Of a DNA stretch of 64,000 nt, positions 43,574 to 53,968 are shown piece after piece (positions within the stretch are counted from its first letter, which is position 1; every line of letters starts with the position of its first letter). Origin of the DNA: DATKOF01 sp035524795. GTDB taxonomy: Bacteria > Pseudomonadota > Gammaproteobacteria > Burkholderiales > SG8-41. Where the stretch lies: NCBI GenBank assembly GCA_035524795.1, contig DATKOF010000034.1, positions 1 through 64,000 of the forward strand. The letters run 5' to 3'. The notes beneath the pieces were generated by a model that saw only the letters and a list, made by a program, of their open reading frames with translations, was not told where the DNA came from and made no database searches. Made by a program: the position numbers and the translations under genes.

Positions 43574-44134
43574 TCAGACTGCGACGACTTCGAATTCGGG
43601 ATCGATCTCCCGTAACAGGCTTTCGATGCCGACCAGCGTGCCGGACAGCGAGCTCGGACAACTGCCGCACGCGCCCTGATAGTGGACGGTCAGCCGCTTG
43701 CCTTCGAGTCCGATCACGTGGAGGTCGCCGCCGTCACCGCGCAGGTACGGCCGCACGCGCTCGTCGAGCAGCGCATTGATGCGGTCGAGCCGCTCGCGGT
43801 CTTCCGGGCCCAGGTCGGCAAGCGAGGCGGTCGCTGCTTTGACCGTCGCCATGGTCTGCGCGTCGGCGGCCGGCGCGGCGCGGATCGGCTCCGCCAGCTT
43901 GCGCAGCAGATCGTCCCAGTCGGCCTGTCCGTCCTGGGTGACGGTCAGCCAGTGGTCGACGTAGAACACGTTGGTCACATGCTCGACCGCGAACAGCGCC
44001 GACGCCAGCAGATCGTCCTTCGCCTGCTCGGCGCTCTCGTACGAATGCGGGACTCCCCAGCTCAGCGGCTCGCGCAGGATGAACTTGATCGCATTCGGGT
44101 TCGGCGTGTTCTGGATGTCCTGAATCTTGGGCAT
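43574..44134 (-). CDS. nfu: Nfu-type Fe-S carrier (Nfu_N + NifU C-terminal domain)
   Basis: 186 residues. N-terminal Nfu_N domain (IQNTPNPNAIKFILREPLS) and C-terminal NifU-like domain (RPYLRGDGGDLHVIGLEG) with the cluster CxxC at Cys156/Cys159. Nfu proteins carry and deliver [4Fe-4S] clusters. Located 78 bp downstream of sufU in the same orientation. Confidence 0.93.
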   Translation of the reverse strand: MPKIQDIQNTPNPNAIKFILREPLSWGVPHSYESAEQAKDDLLASALFAVEHVTNVFYVDHWLTVTQDGQADWDDLLRKLAEPIRAAPAADAQTMATVKAATASLADLGPEDRERLDRINALLDERVRPYLRGDGGDLHVIGLEGKRLTVHYQGACGSCPSSLSGTLVGIESLLREIDPEFEVVAV

Positions 44135-44212
44135 GGTCCGGCCTAAATGGATCCTGAAAACGCGGAAATCAATGCAGACGCCCCCTCCATAACGCCTTTC
44201 CCGTCAAACGGT

Positions 44213-44701
44213 TCACGCATTGCCGAGCGGCGCGTGCATCGGATCGGCGTCGGCCTCGGTGGTCGCGGTGGCTTCGGCGTTGAGCGCCGCGTGCAGCGTG
44301 TGCCACGGCAGAATCGCGCACTTGACGCGCGTCGGCAGGTCGCGCACACCGGCGAACACGGTCAGCCGGCCGAGGTGGTGTCCCGGCGCGCCGGGATCAA
44401 GTTGACCGGTCGCCATCTCACGGAACTCGCGGAACAGCATCTCGGCGTCGTCGCGCGTCCTGCCCTTGACCGCGGCCGTCATCATCGACGCCGACGCCTT
44501 GCAGATCGCGCACGATTCGCCCTCGAACGCGATCGCGCCGATGTTGCCGCCACTGACCTGCAGCGTCAGGTGGATGCGATCGCCGCACAGCGGGTTGTAG
44601 CCGTCGGCGCGGTGGCTCGGCCGCTCCAGCGCGCCGTAATTGCGCGGCTTGCGGTTATGGTCGAGGATGACTTCCTGGTAAAGCGCCTTGGCGTCGGCCA
44701 T
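44213..44701 (-). CDS. sufU: SufU-type Fe-S scaffold / sulfur acceptor
   Basis: 162 residues from ATG 44701; the frame is open far upstream but that is sufS read in another frame. IscU/SufU fold with Cys39, Asp41 (NPLCGD), Cys64 (GESCAIC) and Cys128 (RVKCAILPW). The insert REFREMATGQLDPGAPG before the last Cys is typical of SufU, which accepts persulfide from SufS. Overlaps the sufS stop (ATGA). C-terminal tail Ala/Thr/Glu-rich. Confidence 0.93.
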   Translation of the reverse strand: MADAKALYQEVILDHNRKPRNYGALERPSHRADGYNPLCGDRIHLTLQVSGGNIGAIAFEGESCAICKASASMMTAAVKGRTRDDAEMLFREFREMATGQLDPGAPGHHLGRLTVFAGVRDLPTRVKCAILPWHTLHAALNAEATATTEADADPMHAPLGNA

Positions 44702-45960
44702 CAGAGGAACACCTTCTGCACTTCGCGGATGCCGGCGATCAGCGCGTCGACCTCCGCCAGCGTGTTGTAGAACGCGAACGACGCGCGCGTCGTCGCCGGT
44801 ACGCCGAAGCGCTCCATCACCGGCTGCGCGCAATGATGCCCGGTGCGCACCGCGATGCCCTGCTGGTTGAGCAGCGTGCCGACGTCGTGCGGGTGCACGC
44901 CGTCGATCACGAACGACAGCACCGCCGCCTTGCGCGCCGCGGTGCCGATGATGCGCACGCCGGGCAGCTCGCGCACCCGCGCGGTCGCGTAGTCGAGCAG
45001 CTGGTGCTCCCAGGCGCCGATCGCGTCGAGACCGATGGCGGACAGGTAGTCGGCAGCGGCGCCGAGCCCGATCGCGCCGGCGATCGGCGGCGTGCCGGCT
45101 TCGAACTTGTTCGGCAGGCCGGCATAGATCGTCTTTTCGAACGACACCGACAGGATCATGTCGCCGCCGCCCTTGAACGGCGGCATCTTTTCGAGCAGCG
45201 CGGTCTTGCCGTAAAGCACGCCGATGCCGGTCGGCCCGCACATCTTGTGGCCGGAGAACGCGTAGAAATCGCAGTCGAGGTCCCGCACGTCCACCGTCAG
45301 GTGCGGCGCGGCCTGCGCGCCGTCGACCAGCACCGGCACGCCGCGCAGGTGCGCGCTGGCGATCATCAGCTTGACCGGATTGACGGTGCCGAGCGCATTC
45401 GACACGTGGCCGACCGCGACCAGCCGGGTGCGCGGCGTGAACAGCTTTTCGTATTCGTCGAGCAGCAGTTCGCCGGCGTCGTTGACCGGCACCACGCGGA
45501 TCCTCGCGCCTTTTTCCTCGGCCACCATCTGCCACGGCACGATGTTGGAATGGTGCTCGAGCGTGGTCACGATGATTTCGTCGCCCTTGCCGATGGACTG
45601 GCGGCCGTAGCTGTAGGCAACCAGGTTGATCGCGTCGGTGGTGCCGCTGGTGAAAATCACTTCGTGGTCTTCGCGCGCATTGATGAAGCGCGCGAGTTTG
45701 CGGCGCGCCTCCTCGTATTCGTGTGTCGCGGTCTCCGACAGCGTGTGCACCGCACGGTGGATGTTGGCGTGCTGCGAGCTGCGATAGCGCACCAGGCGGT
45801 CGATCACCGGCTGCGGCATCTGGGCCGACGCCGCGTTGTCGAGATAGACCAGCGGCTTGCCGTCGAGCCGGAGGCCGAGAATCGGGAAATCGGCGCGGAT
45901 GCGCTCCACGTCGAACGCCGGCGCAGCACCCGCCTTGAGCACGGCGTGCGGAGCATTCAT
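44701..45960 (-). CDS. sufS: Cysteine desulfurase SufS
   Basis: 419 residues from MNAPHAVLKAGAAPAFDVER at 45960. Group II cysteine desulfurase: FPILGLRLDGKPLVYLDNAA, NIHRAVHTLSETAT, PLP-Lys in FSGHKMCGPTGIGVLYG, and Cys in RTGHHCAQPVM. Donates persulfide to SufU. Second desulfurase in the operon besides iscS. Overlaps sufD by 4 bp. Confidence 0.97.
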   Translation of the reverse strand: MNAPHAVLKAGAAPAFDVERIRADFPILGLRLDGKPLVYLDNAASAQMPQPVIDRLVRYRSSQHANIHRAVHTLSETATHEYEEARRKLARFINAREDHEVIFTSGTTDAINLVAYSYGRQSIGKGDEIIVTTLEHHSNIVPWQMVAEEKGARIRVVPVNDAGELLLDEYEKLFTPRTRLVAVGHVSNALGTVNPVKLMIASAHLRGVPVLVDGAQAAPHLTVDVRDLDCDFYAFSGHKMCGPTGIGVLYGKTALLEKMPPFKGGGDMILSVSFEKTIYAGLPNKFEAGTPPIAGAIGLGAAADYLSAIGLDAIGAWEHQLLDYATARVRELPGVRIIGTAARKAAVLSFVIDGVHPHDVGTLLNQQGIAVRTGHHCAQPVMERFGVPATTRASFAFYNTLAEVDALIAGIREVQKVFL

Positions 45961-47252
45961 GGCTGCACCGTGGTCTGAGCGAGCACCGCCTGCTCCAGCC
46001 GCTGCCGCAGCGACGCGACCGGAATGCGCTCGATGATCTCCGCACCGAACGCGTAGGTCAGCAGTTTGCGCGCGGCTTCCTCCGACAGGCCGCGGCTGCG
46101 CAGGTAGAACAGCTCCTCGCTGTCGAGCTGGCCGACGGTCGCGCCGTGCGCGCACTTGACGTCGTCGGCGAAAATCTCGAGTTGCGGTTTGGCGTCGACA
46201 CGGGCGCGCGCCGACAGCAGCAGGTTGCGGCTGGCCTGCGCCGAGTCGGTCAACTGCGCGCCCGGCCGCACCATGATCTTGCCGTTGAACACCGCGTGCG
46301 CGGCGCCGCCGGCGATGCATTTGTGCAACTGGCGGCTGACGCCGCGCGGCTGAGCATGATCGATGCGGCTGTGGGTGTCGGCAAGCTGCTCGCCGCCGAT
46401 CAGTGCGAGGCCGTCAGCCGTGCATTCGGCGCCTTCGCCGCCCTGCGTCACGTCGAGGTTGTAGCGTGAAAGCCGCGCGCCGAGCGCGACGCTGGTCGAA
46501 CGATATCGCGCGCCGCGCGCGAGCGACACCGCGCAGCGCGCGATATGGAACGCGCCGGCGGCTTCGCGCTGCACGCGCACATGCTCGACATGCGCTTCGT
46601 CGGCGACCGCGATCTCGGTCACCGCGTCGGTCAGGTAGGAACCTTCCGCGAGCGCGACGTAGTCTTCAACCACGGTGATGCGGCTGCGCGCCCCGGCGAC
46701 CAGCAGACAGCGCGGATAGACCGCGGCGGCCTGCGTCGCGACGAACAGCAGATGCAGCGGACGTTCGAATTCAACCGCGGGCGGCACGGCCACCAGCGCG
46801 CCGTCGTGCAGGAATGCGGTGTTGAGCGCGGCGAACACGTCGTCGTGGAACGCCGCGAGCCGGCCCAGTCGGGACTCGAACGGTGCGGTCTGCGCGGCCG
46901 GCACCGAACCGAGGTTGTGTGCGATCACCGCGTCGCCGACGCCGGTGGAAAGGTACGGAGCGTAAACGCCGTCGATGAACACCAGCCGCGCCGCCGCTTC
47001 CGGCAACAGGTGGCGCTCGATGTCGGCCGGCCGCAGCCGGGAATGCTGCCGCGGCGGTTGCAGCGGAATGCGGGTCAGCGGCGCGAGGTCGGTGAAGCGC
47101 CACTCCTCGTCGCGCGTGGTCGGCACCGTCAGCGCGCCGACGCGGTCGACCGCCTCCGCACGCAGCCGGTTGAGCCACGCGAGCGGGCTCGCCGGCATTT
47201 GCGCCTGCCCGGTCAGCAGGCTGTCGAGATAATTTCTGGCGGCGGTGTCCAT
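45957..47252 (-). CDS. sufD: Fe-S assembly protein SufD
   Basis: 431 residues from ATG 47252 (MDTAARNYLDSLL). Right-handed beta-helix protein of the SufBC2D scaffold. Typical C-terminal KPQLEIFADDVKCAHGATVGQL and LDSEELFYLRSRGLSEEAA. 7 bp after sufC. Confidence 0.96.
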   Translation of the reverse strand: MDTAARNYLDSLLTGQAQMPASPLAWLNRLRAEAVDRVGALTVPTTRDEEWRFTDLAPLTRIPLQPPRQHSRLRPADIERHLLPEAAARLVFIDGVYAPYLSTGVGDAVIAHNLGSVPAAQTAPFESRLGRLAAFHDDVFAALNTAFLHDGALVAVPPAVEFERPLHLLFVATQAAAVYPRCLLVAGARSRITVVEDYVALAEGSYLTDAVTEIAVADEAHVEHVRVQREAAGAFHIARCAVSLARGARYRSTSVALGARLSRYNLDVTQGGEGAECTADGLALIGGEQLADTHSRIDHAQPRGVSRQLHKCIAGGAAHAVFNGKIMVRPGAQLTDSAQASRNLLLSARARVDAKPQLEIFADDVKCAHGATVGQLDSEELFYLRSRGLSEEAARKLLTYAFGAEIIERIPVASLRQRLEQAVLAQTTVQP

Positions 47253-47259
47253 GCCCTGC

Positions 47260-48047
<788 letters not shown>

Positions 48048-48051
<4 letters not shown>

Positions 48052-49499
48052 CCGACGCTCCCTTCGAGTTTGAGTCCGAGCAGCTTGGTCGCCTCGACCG
48101 CAAATTCCATCGGCAGCTGCTGGAACACGTCCTTGCAGAAGCCGTTGATGATCATCGATACCGCGTCCTCGGCGCCGATGCCGCGCTGCGCGAGATAGAA
48201 CAACTGGTCCTCGCCGATCTTCGAGGTCGTCGCCTCGTGCTCGACCCTCGCGCTGCGGTTGTGGACACGAATGTAGGGGAAGGTGCTGGCGCTGCAGCGG
48301 TCGCCAATCAGCATCGAATCGCATTGCGAATAGTTGCGCGCACCGTCGGCCTTGGGCGTGATGCGCACCAGGCCGCGATAGCTGTTGCTGGAGCGGCCGG
48401 CCGAGATGCCCTTGCTGATGATCGTGCTGCGGGTGTTGCGGCCGATGTGGACCATCTTGGTGCCGGTGTCGGCCTGCTGCAGGTGATTGGTCAGCGCGAC
48501 CGAATAGAACTCGCCGACCGAATCGTCGCCCTGCAGGATGCAGCTCGGGTATTTCCAGGTGATCGCGGAGCCGGTCTCGACCTGCGTCCATGAAATGTGC
48601 GAATGGGCACCCTTGCACATGCCGCGCTTGGTCACGAAATTGTAGATGCCGCCGACGCCGTTTTCATCGCCCGCATACCAGTTCTGCACCGTCGAGTACT
48701 TGATGTACGCGTGGTCGAGCGCGACCAGCTCGACGACCGCCGCGTGCAGCTGGTTGGTGTCGAACTTCGGCGCGGTGCAGCCTTCGAGATACGACACCGA
48801 GGCGCCCTCCTCGGCGACGATCAGCGTGCGCTCGAACTGCCCCGACTGCTCGGTGTTGATGCGGAAATAGGTCGACAGCTCCATCGGGCATTTGACGCCC
48901 TTCGGAATGAAGCAGAACGAACCGTCGGTGAACACCGCGGAGTTGAGCGCCGCATAGTAATTGTCGCCGACCGGCACCACGCTGCCGAGATACCTGCGCA
49001 CGAGGTCGGGATGGTCGCGCACCGCTTCCGACATCGAGCAGAAGATGATGCCGACTTCGGCCAGCTTCTGCTTGTAGGTGGTCGCGACCGATACGCTGTC
49101 GAAGATCACGTCGACCGCGACGCCGGCGAGCGCCGCGCGCTCGTTGATCGGCACGCCGAGTTTCTCGAACGTGCGCAACAGTTCGGGGTCGACCTCGTCG
49201 ATGCTCTTCAGCTTCTTCGGCTTCGGCGCCGAATAGTAGCTGATCGCCTGGAAGTCGATCGGCGGATATTGGACATTCGCCCACTGCGGCGCCTGCATCG
49301 TCAGCCACTGGCGGTAGGCGGCGAGCCGGAATTCGAGCAGCCATTCGGGTTCGCCCTTCTTCGCCGAGATCAGCCGGATGATGTCCTCGTTGAGGCCGCG
49401 CGGTGCGACCTCCGACTCGATGTCGGTCACGAAGCCGTGCTCGTAAGGCCGGTTGATCAGACTTTCTATCGCCGCGCTCACGGGTATTCCTTCAGGCAT
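48048..49499 (-). CDS. sufB: Fe-S assembly scaffold SufB
   Basis: 483 residues. Core scaffold of SufBCD: YKQKLAEVGIIFCSMSEAV, KCPMELSTYFRIN, SYLEGCTAP, NFVTKRGMCKGAHSHISWTQ, then the conserved Cys region CDSMLIGDRCSASTFPYI. Start overlaps the iscA/sufA stop by 8 bp. Upstream ORF in another frame is a shadow. Confidence 0.98.
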
Positions 49500-49836
49500 T
49501 CGCGGCCGGAGCTTTCACGCTGAAGCTTTCGCCGCAACCGCAGGTGGCGTCAACGTTCGGGTTGTCGACCTTGAACGCCTGCTTCAGCCCTTCCTTCACG
49601 AAATCGAGCGTCACGCCGTCGAGAAACGCCAGATCGGCGGCGGCGACCACCAGCTTTGCGTCGTGCGACTCGAACACGCGGTCGCCCTCGCCCACCTCGT
49701 CGGCGTAATCGAATGCATAGGCATAGCCGGAACAGCCGACCTTCTTGACGCCGAGGCGCAGGCCGACTCCCTTGCCGCGCTTCGCCAACTGAAGCCGGAC
49801 CTGTTTTGCCGCGTTTTCCGTCAAATGTATCGTCAT
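49492..49836 (-). CDS. iscA: A-type Fe-S carrier (IscA/SufA)
   Basis: 114 residues. HesB/IscA fold with the three cluster Cys: Cys35 (VGCSGYAY), Cys99 and Cys101 (TCGCGESF). Its position between iscS and sufB does not decide between the IscA and SufA names. Confidence 0.93.
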   Translation of the reverse strand: MTIHLTENAAKQVRLQLAKRGKGVGLRLGVKKVGCSGYAYAFDYADEVGEGDRVFESHDAKLVVAAADLAFLDGVTLDFVKEGLKQAFKVDNPNVDATCGCGESFSVKAPAANA

Positions 49837-49846
49837 GAATCCCTCT

Positions 49847-50992
49847 TCAAACCGCGATTGCCGCGAGCCGGCGCAATTTCAACAGCACATCGTTCAGCGT
49901 GCGCAGGAACGCATCGATTTGTTCGTGCGTATTCCCGCGACCCAGGCTGACGCGCAGCGCGCCGCGCGCGAGTTCCGGCGCAACGCCCATCGCCAGCAGC
50001 GTCGCCGACGGTTCGGTGCTGACGCTCGAACACGCGGCACCGCTGGCGACTGCATAGCCGGCCTTGTCGAGCTCGACGACCAGCGTTTCGCCATCGACAT
50101 CGGGAAACGCGAAATAACTGGTGTTCGGAATGCGCGGCGCGGTGGCGCCGAAGATGGCCGCGCCCAGCCCGCCGAGTCCCTGTTCAAGCGCGTTGCGCAG
50201 CTCGGCCAGGTGCGGGGCCGCCTCCCGCAGGTGACCGCCGGCAATTTCGCAGGCGGCGCCGAAGCCGACGATCGCCGGCACGTTCTCGGTGCCCGAGCGC
50301 AGCCCCTGTTCGTGCCCGCCGCCGGACAACAATGGTCGCAGCGAAATCCGTTTGTCGTGCACCAGCGCGCCGGCGCCCTTGGGTCCGCAGATCTTGTGAG
50401 CCGACAACGTCATCGCATGCACGCCAAGCGCATCGAAGTCGACGGCAACTTTGCCGAGCGCCTGCACCGCGTCGGTATGGACGATCGCGCCCGCTGCGCG
50501 CGCCTTTTCCGCGATGGCGGCAACATCCTGAAGGACGCCGGTTTCGTTGTTGGCGAGCATTACCGAAACGATATCGGTATGCGTCCCGAGTGCGGCGCCG
50601 ATGTCGTCCGGTTCGACGCGGCCGGCGCGGTCCACCGCGAGCTTGCGCACCCTCCAGCCGCCCCTCGCCAGTGCTTCCGCCGGTTTTGCCACGCTCGGGT
50701 GCTCGATTGCCGATACCGCAATCTGACCGGGTTTCAGGTAGCCCGCCATACCCTTGACGAACAGATTGTTGGCCTCGGTGCCGCCGCTGGTAAATACCAC
50801 CTGCGCGGGTTCGGCTCCGATCAGTGCCGCGACCTGCGCGCGCGCATGTTCGACCGCTCTGCGCGCGATGGCACCGGGCTGGTGGCGGCTGGAAGCATTG
50901 CCATGATGCTGGCGCAAAAACGGCAGCATCGCCGCCAGCACGCGTTCGTCGAGCGGCGTGGTTGCGTTGTGGTCGAAATAGACGTGCGACAT
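49847..50992 (-). CDS. iscS: Cysteine desulfurase, IscS/NifS type
   Basis: 381 residues from MSHVYFDHNATTPLDERVL at 50992. Group I desulfurase: PLP-Lys200 (LSAHKICGPKGAG) and mobile-loop Cys321 (SGAACSSVSTEPS). Directly follows iscR (4 bp). Shorter than E. coli IscS (404) and NifS-like in places; no iscU or hscBA follows, so it feeds a SUF-type scaffold. Confidence 0.95.
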   Translation of the reverse strand: MSHVYFDHNATTPLDERVLAAMLPFLRQHHGNASSRHQPGAIARRAVEHARAQVAALIGAEPAQVVFTSGGTEANNLFVKGMAGYLKPGQIAVSAIEHPSVAKPAEALARGGWRVRKLAVDRAGRVEPDDIGAALGTHTDIVSVMLANNETGVLQDVAAIAEKARAAGAIVHTDAVQALGKVAVDFDALGVHAMTLSAHKICGPKGAGALVHDKRISLRPLLSGGGHEQGLRSGTENVPAIVGFGAACEIAGGHLREAAPHLAELRNALEQGLGGLGAAIFGATAPRIPNTSYFAFPDVDGETLVVELDKAGYAVASGAACSSVSTEPSATLLAMGVAPELARGALRVSLGRGNTHEQIDAFLRTLNDVLLKLRRLAAIAV

Positions 50993-50996
50993 CGAT

Positions 50997-51476
50997 TCAG
51001 GCTGAAACGGGCGATGTGTCGTGTTTGAAATTCTTGCCACGCATGTCATGCACCTGTTCGACGCCGTGCTTGGCCCGCTGTTCGTCGACCATCTGCTTCA
51101 GCGTAACCGCGCCCAGATATTCGAAAATGTGCGCGTTGAGGCTCGCCCACAGATCATGGGTAATGCATTTCTGGTCATCGTGGCAGTTTTCCCTGCCGCT
51201 GCACTGCGTCGCGTCGATCGGCTCGTCAACCGCCAGGATGATATCGGCGATCGAGATCTGCGCCATGTCCTTGGCGAGGCGATAACCGCCGCCCGGTCCG
51301 CGCACGCTGCTGACCAGAAAACGCCGCCGCAACTTGCCGAACAACTGTTCGAGATATGACAGCGAAATTTTCTGGCGTTCGCTGATTTCGGCCAACGTCA
51401 CAGGATCATTGCCGTGATGCAGCGCGAGATCGACCATCGCCGTTACTGCGAAACGTCCTTTAGTTGTCAGTCTCAT
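50997..51476 (-). CDS. iscR: Fe-S cluster regulator IscR
   Basis: 159 residues from MRLTTKGRFAVTAMVDLAL at 51476. Rrf2 winged helix, with cluster ligands Cys92, Cys98, Cys104 at the same spacing as E. coli IscR. Holo-IscR represses type-1 sites; one lies 38 bp upstream of its start. First gene of the isc-suf operon. Confidence 0.97.
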   Translation of the reverse strand: MRLTTKGRFAVTAMVDLALHHGNDPVTLAEISERQKISLSYLEQLFGKLRRRFLVSSVRGPGGGYRLAKDMAQISIADIILAVDEPIDATQCSGRENCHDDQKCITHDLWASLNAHIFEYLGAVTLKQMVDEQRAKHGVEQVHDMRGKNFKHDTSPVSA

Positions 51477-51513
51477 AAAATTCCTGTTTATAATCAATAC
51501 AATATATAAAAAA

Positions 51514-51538
51514 ATATACGACTATTATTATCAACTAT
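51514..51538 (-). promoter_or_regulatory. IscR type-1 binding site at the isc-suf promoter
   Basis: On the minus strand the 25-nt site reads ATAGTTGATAATA then ATAGTCGTATAT, matching 21 of 25 positions of the type-1 consensus by hand. It overlaps a possible -35 (TTGATA, 51529-51534) with AT-rich -10 candidates at 51503-51511, as expected for autorepression. Confidence 0.7.
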
Positions 51539-51554
51539 ATAATACCGTATCATT

Positions 51555-52283
51555 TCAGTCAACAATACGGTTCAAATAATTCGGATCGAAGGTATCGCGC
51601 TGCGTCGCCGCTTCGCAATTGACGCCGGCACGTTTGAGTTGATCGAGGATCTGGTCGATACGGCGGTCGATATTGACGCTGTGGTCGATCAATTCATGAA
51701 TTGCCTTGACCATCGGGTCATTCATGTCGCTGCCGACCGCATACGCGGAAAAACCGGCCTGCGCATCGCGTCCCGCCTCGATGATGCGGGCCGGTATGCC
51801 GATGGCAGTTGCGCCCGGCGGCACGTCTTTGACGACCACGGCATTGGAGCCGATGCGCGCGCCGGCGCCGATCGTTACCGGCCCCAGAATTTTCGCGCCG
51901 GCGCCGACTACCACGCCGTCGTCCAATGTTGGATGACGCTTGCCGCCGCTCCACGAAGTACCACCGAGCGTGACTCCGTGATACAGCGTGCAATCGTCGC
52001 CGATTTCGGCGGTTTCACCGATAACGACCCCCATCCCGTGGTCGATAAAGAAGCGGCGCCCGATCATCGCCCCTGGATGAATCTCGATGCCGGTCAGCCA
52101 GCGCCCGCAGTACGACAGGAATCGCGCCAGCCATTTCATATGCATGCGCCACAATCGGTGCGCACAACGGTGCACCAACAGCGCATGCAGACCGGGGTAA
52201 CAGGTGATGACCTCCCATACGTTGCGCGCCGCCGGATCGCGCGCAAAGACGATCGAAATTTCTTCTTTAATGGCGGTGAACAC
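51555..52283 (-). CDS. cysE: Serine O-acetyltransferase
   Basis: 242 residues. Left-handed beta-helix acetyltransferase making O-acetylserine for cysteine. IHPGAMIGRRFFIDHGMGVVIGETAEIGDDC-type hexapeptides (about 68-98), HPTLDDGVVVGAGAKILGP, and the GIPARII loop. Short N-terminal domain as in EpsC-like forms. Immediately upstream of iscR, linking cysteine supply with Fe-S assembly. Confidence 0.96.
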   Translation of the reverse strand: MFTAIKEEISIVFARDPAARNVWEVITCYPGLHALLVHRCAHRLWRMHMKWLARFLSYCGRWLTGIEIHPGAMIGRRFFIDHGMGVVIGETAEIGDDCTLYHGVTLGGTSWSGGKRHPTLDDGVVVGAGAKILGPVTIGAGARIGSNAVVVKDVPPGATAIGIPARIIEAGRDAQAGFSAYAVGSDMNDPMVKAIHELIDHSVNIDRRIDQILDQLKRAGVNCEAATQRDTFDPNYLNRIVD

Positions 52284-52358
52284 TGTTGAATTTCAAAGTA
52301 GATATGTTTTTCAGCATAATGTCGCCGACCAAATCGGTCAACTATGGTCCTGCCCCGT

Positions 52359-53087
52359 TCAGCGATGCATTTTATCAACCGCGTTCAGAAATCCCCGCAG
52401 GATATCGACCTCTCCGGTTTCAAGTCGCGCCCGCGCCAGCAGACGCCGCAACCGCGGCAGCAGACGTTTGGGATTGGCCGGATCGAAAAAACCGGAATGC
52501 GTCATGGTTTTTTCGAAATGCCGATACAGGAGATCGAGCTGTTCAAAATTTGCCGGAACAAATTCAGGTTCGGCAGGTGGCGCCGGTTGCGCGGTCGCGA
52601 GCCGCAATTCGTAAGCGAAGATCTGTACCGCAGCGGCGAGATTGAGCGAGGGATAGCGCGGATCGGACGGAATCCGCGCCCACACCCGGCACAGGCCCGC
52701 CTCCTCGCTGGTCAGCCCCGTCGTCTCATTGCCGAATACGATGGCTGCCGGATGATGCGCCGCCTGCGCCACCAGCTCCCGCGCAGCGGCACGGGCATCC
52801 ATCAAGTCATGGCGCAGTTCGCGATGACGCGATGAAGTCGCGACCGAGAACGCGCACCCCCGCAGCGCGTCCGGAATATCCGGATGCATCCGCGCGTTGC
52901 GCAACAGATCCTCCGCGCCCGCCGCGCGTGCGTCCGCCTCGGGATCGGGAAACCGGCGCGGCCTGACCAGGTGCAGCGCGTCCAGCCCCATGGTTTTCAT
53001 CGCGCGCGCGGCGGCGCCGATATTGCCGGGATGGCTGGGATGCGCCAGCACGACGCGAATATTTTTGAGCGGGTCGCGCTTATTCAC
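52359..53087 (-). CDS. trmJ: tRNA (cytidine/uridine-2'-O-)-methyltransferase TrmJ
   Basis: 242 residues. SPOUT methyltransferase for Nm32: VVLAHPSHPGNIGAAARAMK, VFGNETTGLTSEE, YPSLNLAAAVQIFAYE, C-terminal helical extension. Divergent from suhB with 61 bp between starts, a frequent proteobacterial arrangement next to cysE-iscR. Confidence 0.97.
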   Translation of the reverse strand: MNKRDPLKNIRVVLAHPSHPGNIGAAARAMKTMGLDALHLVRPRRFPDPEADARAAGAEDLLRNARMHPDIPDALRGCAFSVATSSRHRELRHDLMDARAAARELVAQAAHHPAAIVFGNETTGLTSEEAGLCRVWARIPSDPRYPSLNLAAAVQIFAYELRLATAQPAPPAEPEFVPANFEQLDLLYRHFEKTMTHSGFFDPANPKRLLPRLRRLLARARLETGEVDILRGFLNAVDKMHR

Positions 53088-53148
53088 TTAAAATAGCGGC
53101 GCACGCGTTTTCCGATCATTCAACCTCCCAGCCGACCCCCGATCCGTC

Positions 53149-53949
53149 ATGCATCCGATGCTCAACACCGCGGTGAAAGCCGCACGCCGCGCCGGGAACA
53201 TCATCAACCGTGCCGCACAAAATCTGGACATTCTGACGGTCACTCAAAAAGTCGCGAACGAGTTCGTGTCGGAAGTGGATCGCGAAGCCGAGCAGGCGAT
53301 CATCAAAATCCTGCTCGGCGCCTACCCCAATCATTCCATTCTAGCAGAGGAAAGCGGTGCCGCCGGTGCTTCGGATTACCAGTGGATCATCGATCCGCTG
53401 GACGGCACCACCAATTTTCTGCACGGATTTCCGCAATACGCAGTGTCGATCGGGCTCGCGCACAAGGGCGTGCTGACGCAAGGGGTCGTCTATGACCCGA
53501 CGCGCAACGACCTGTTCACCGCGTCGCGCGGGCACGGCGCCTACCTGAACGACCGCCGCATCCGCGTCAGCAAACGCCGGCAGCTCGACCAGTCGCTGAT
53601 CGGCACCGGCTTCCCGTTCCGCGAGTTCACGCTGGCCGATGAGTATCTGAAAATATTCCGCGACATGATACGCAATACCGCCGGCGTGCGGCGCGCCGGA
53701 TCGGCGGCGCTCGATCTTTCCTCTGTCGCCGCCGGCCGGCTCGACGGTTTCTGGGAATTCGGACTGAAGCCATGGGACATGGCGGCCGGCGTGCTGCTGA
53801 TCACCGAGGCCGGCGGGCTGGTCAGCGACCTCGACGGCAATGACGGCTTCATGGTGAGCGGCAATCTCGTCTGCGGTAATCCGAAAGTTTTTGCGCAGTT
53901 GCTGCAAGACATTTCGGCGCACCTGAAAAAGAACGGTCCGCGCCCCTGA
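53149..53949 (+). CDS. suhB: Inositol-1-monophosphatase SuhB
   Basis: 266 residues. Li-sensitive phosphatase fold: EEsG-type AEESGA, metal motif WIIDPLDGTTNFLHG, and C-terminal WDMAAGVLLITEAGG. In E. coli SuhB also joins rRNA antitermination complexes. Divergent from trmJ; 19 bp upstream of mutS. Confidence 0.97.
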   Translation: MHPMLNTAVKAARRAGNIINRAAQNLDILTVTQKVANEFVSEVDREAEQAIIKILLGAYPNHSILAEESGAAGASDYQWIIDPLDGTTNFLHGFPQYAVSIGLAHKGVLTQGVVYDPTRNDLFTASRGHGAYLNDRRIRVSKRRQLDQSLIGTGFPFREFTLADEYLKIFRDMIRNTAGVRRAGSAALDLSSVAAGRLDGFWEFGLKPWDMAAGVLLITEAGGLVSDLDGNDGFMVSGNLVCGNPKVFAQLLQDISAHLKKNGPRP

Positions 53950-53968
53950 TCGAACCGGCACCGCCAGC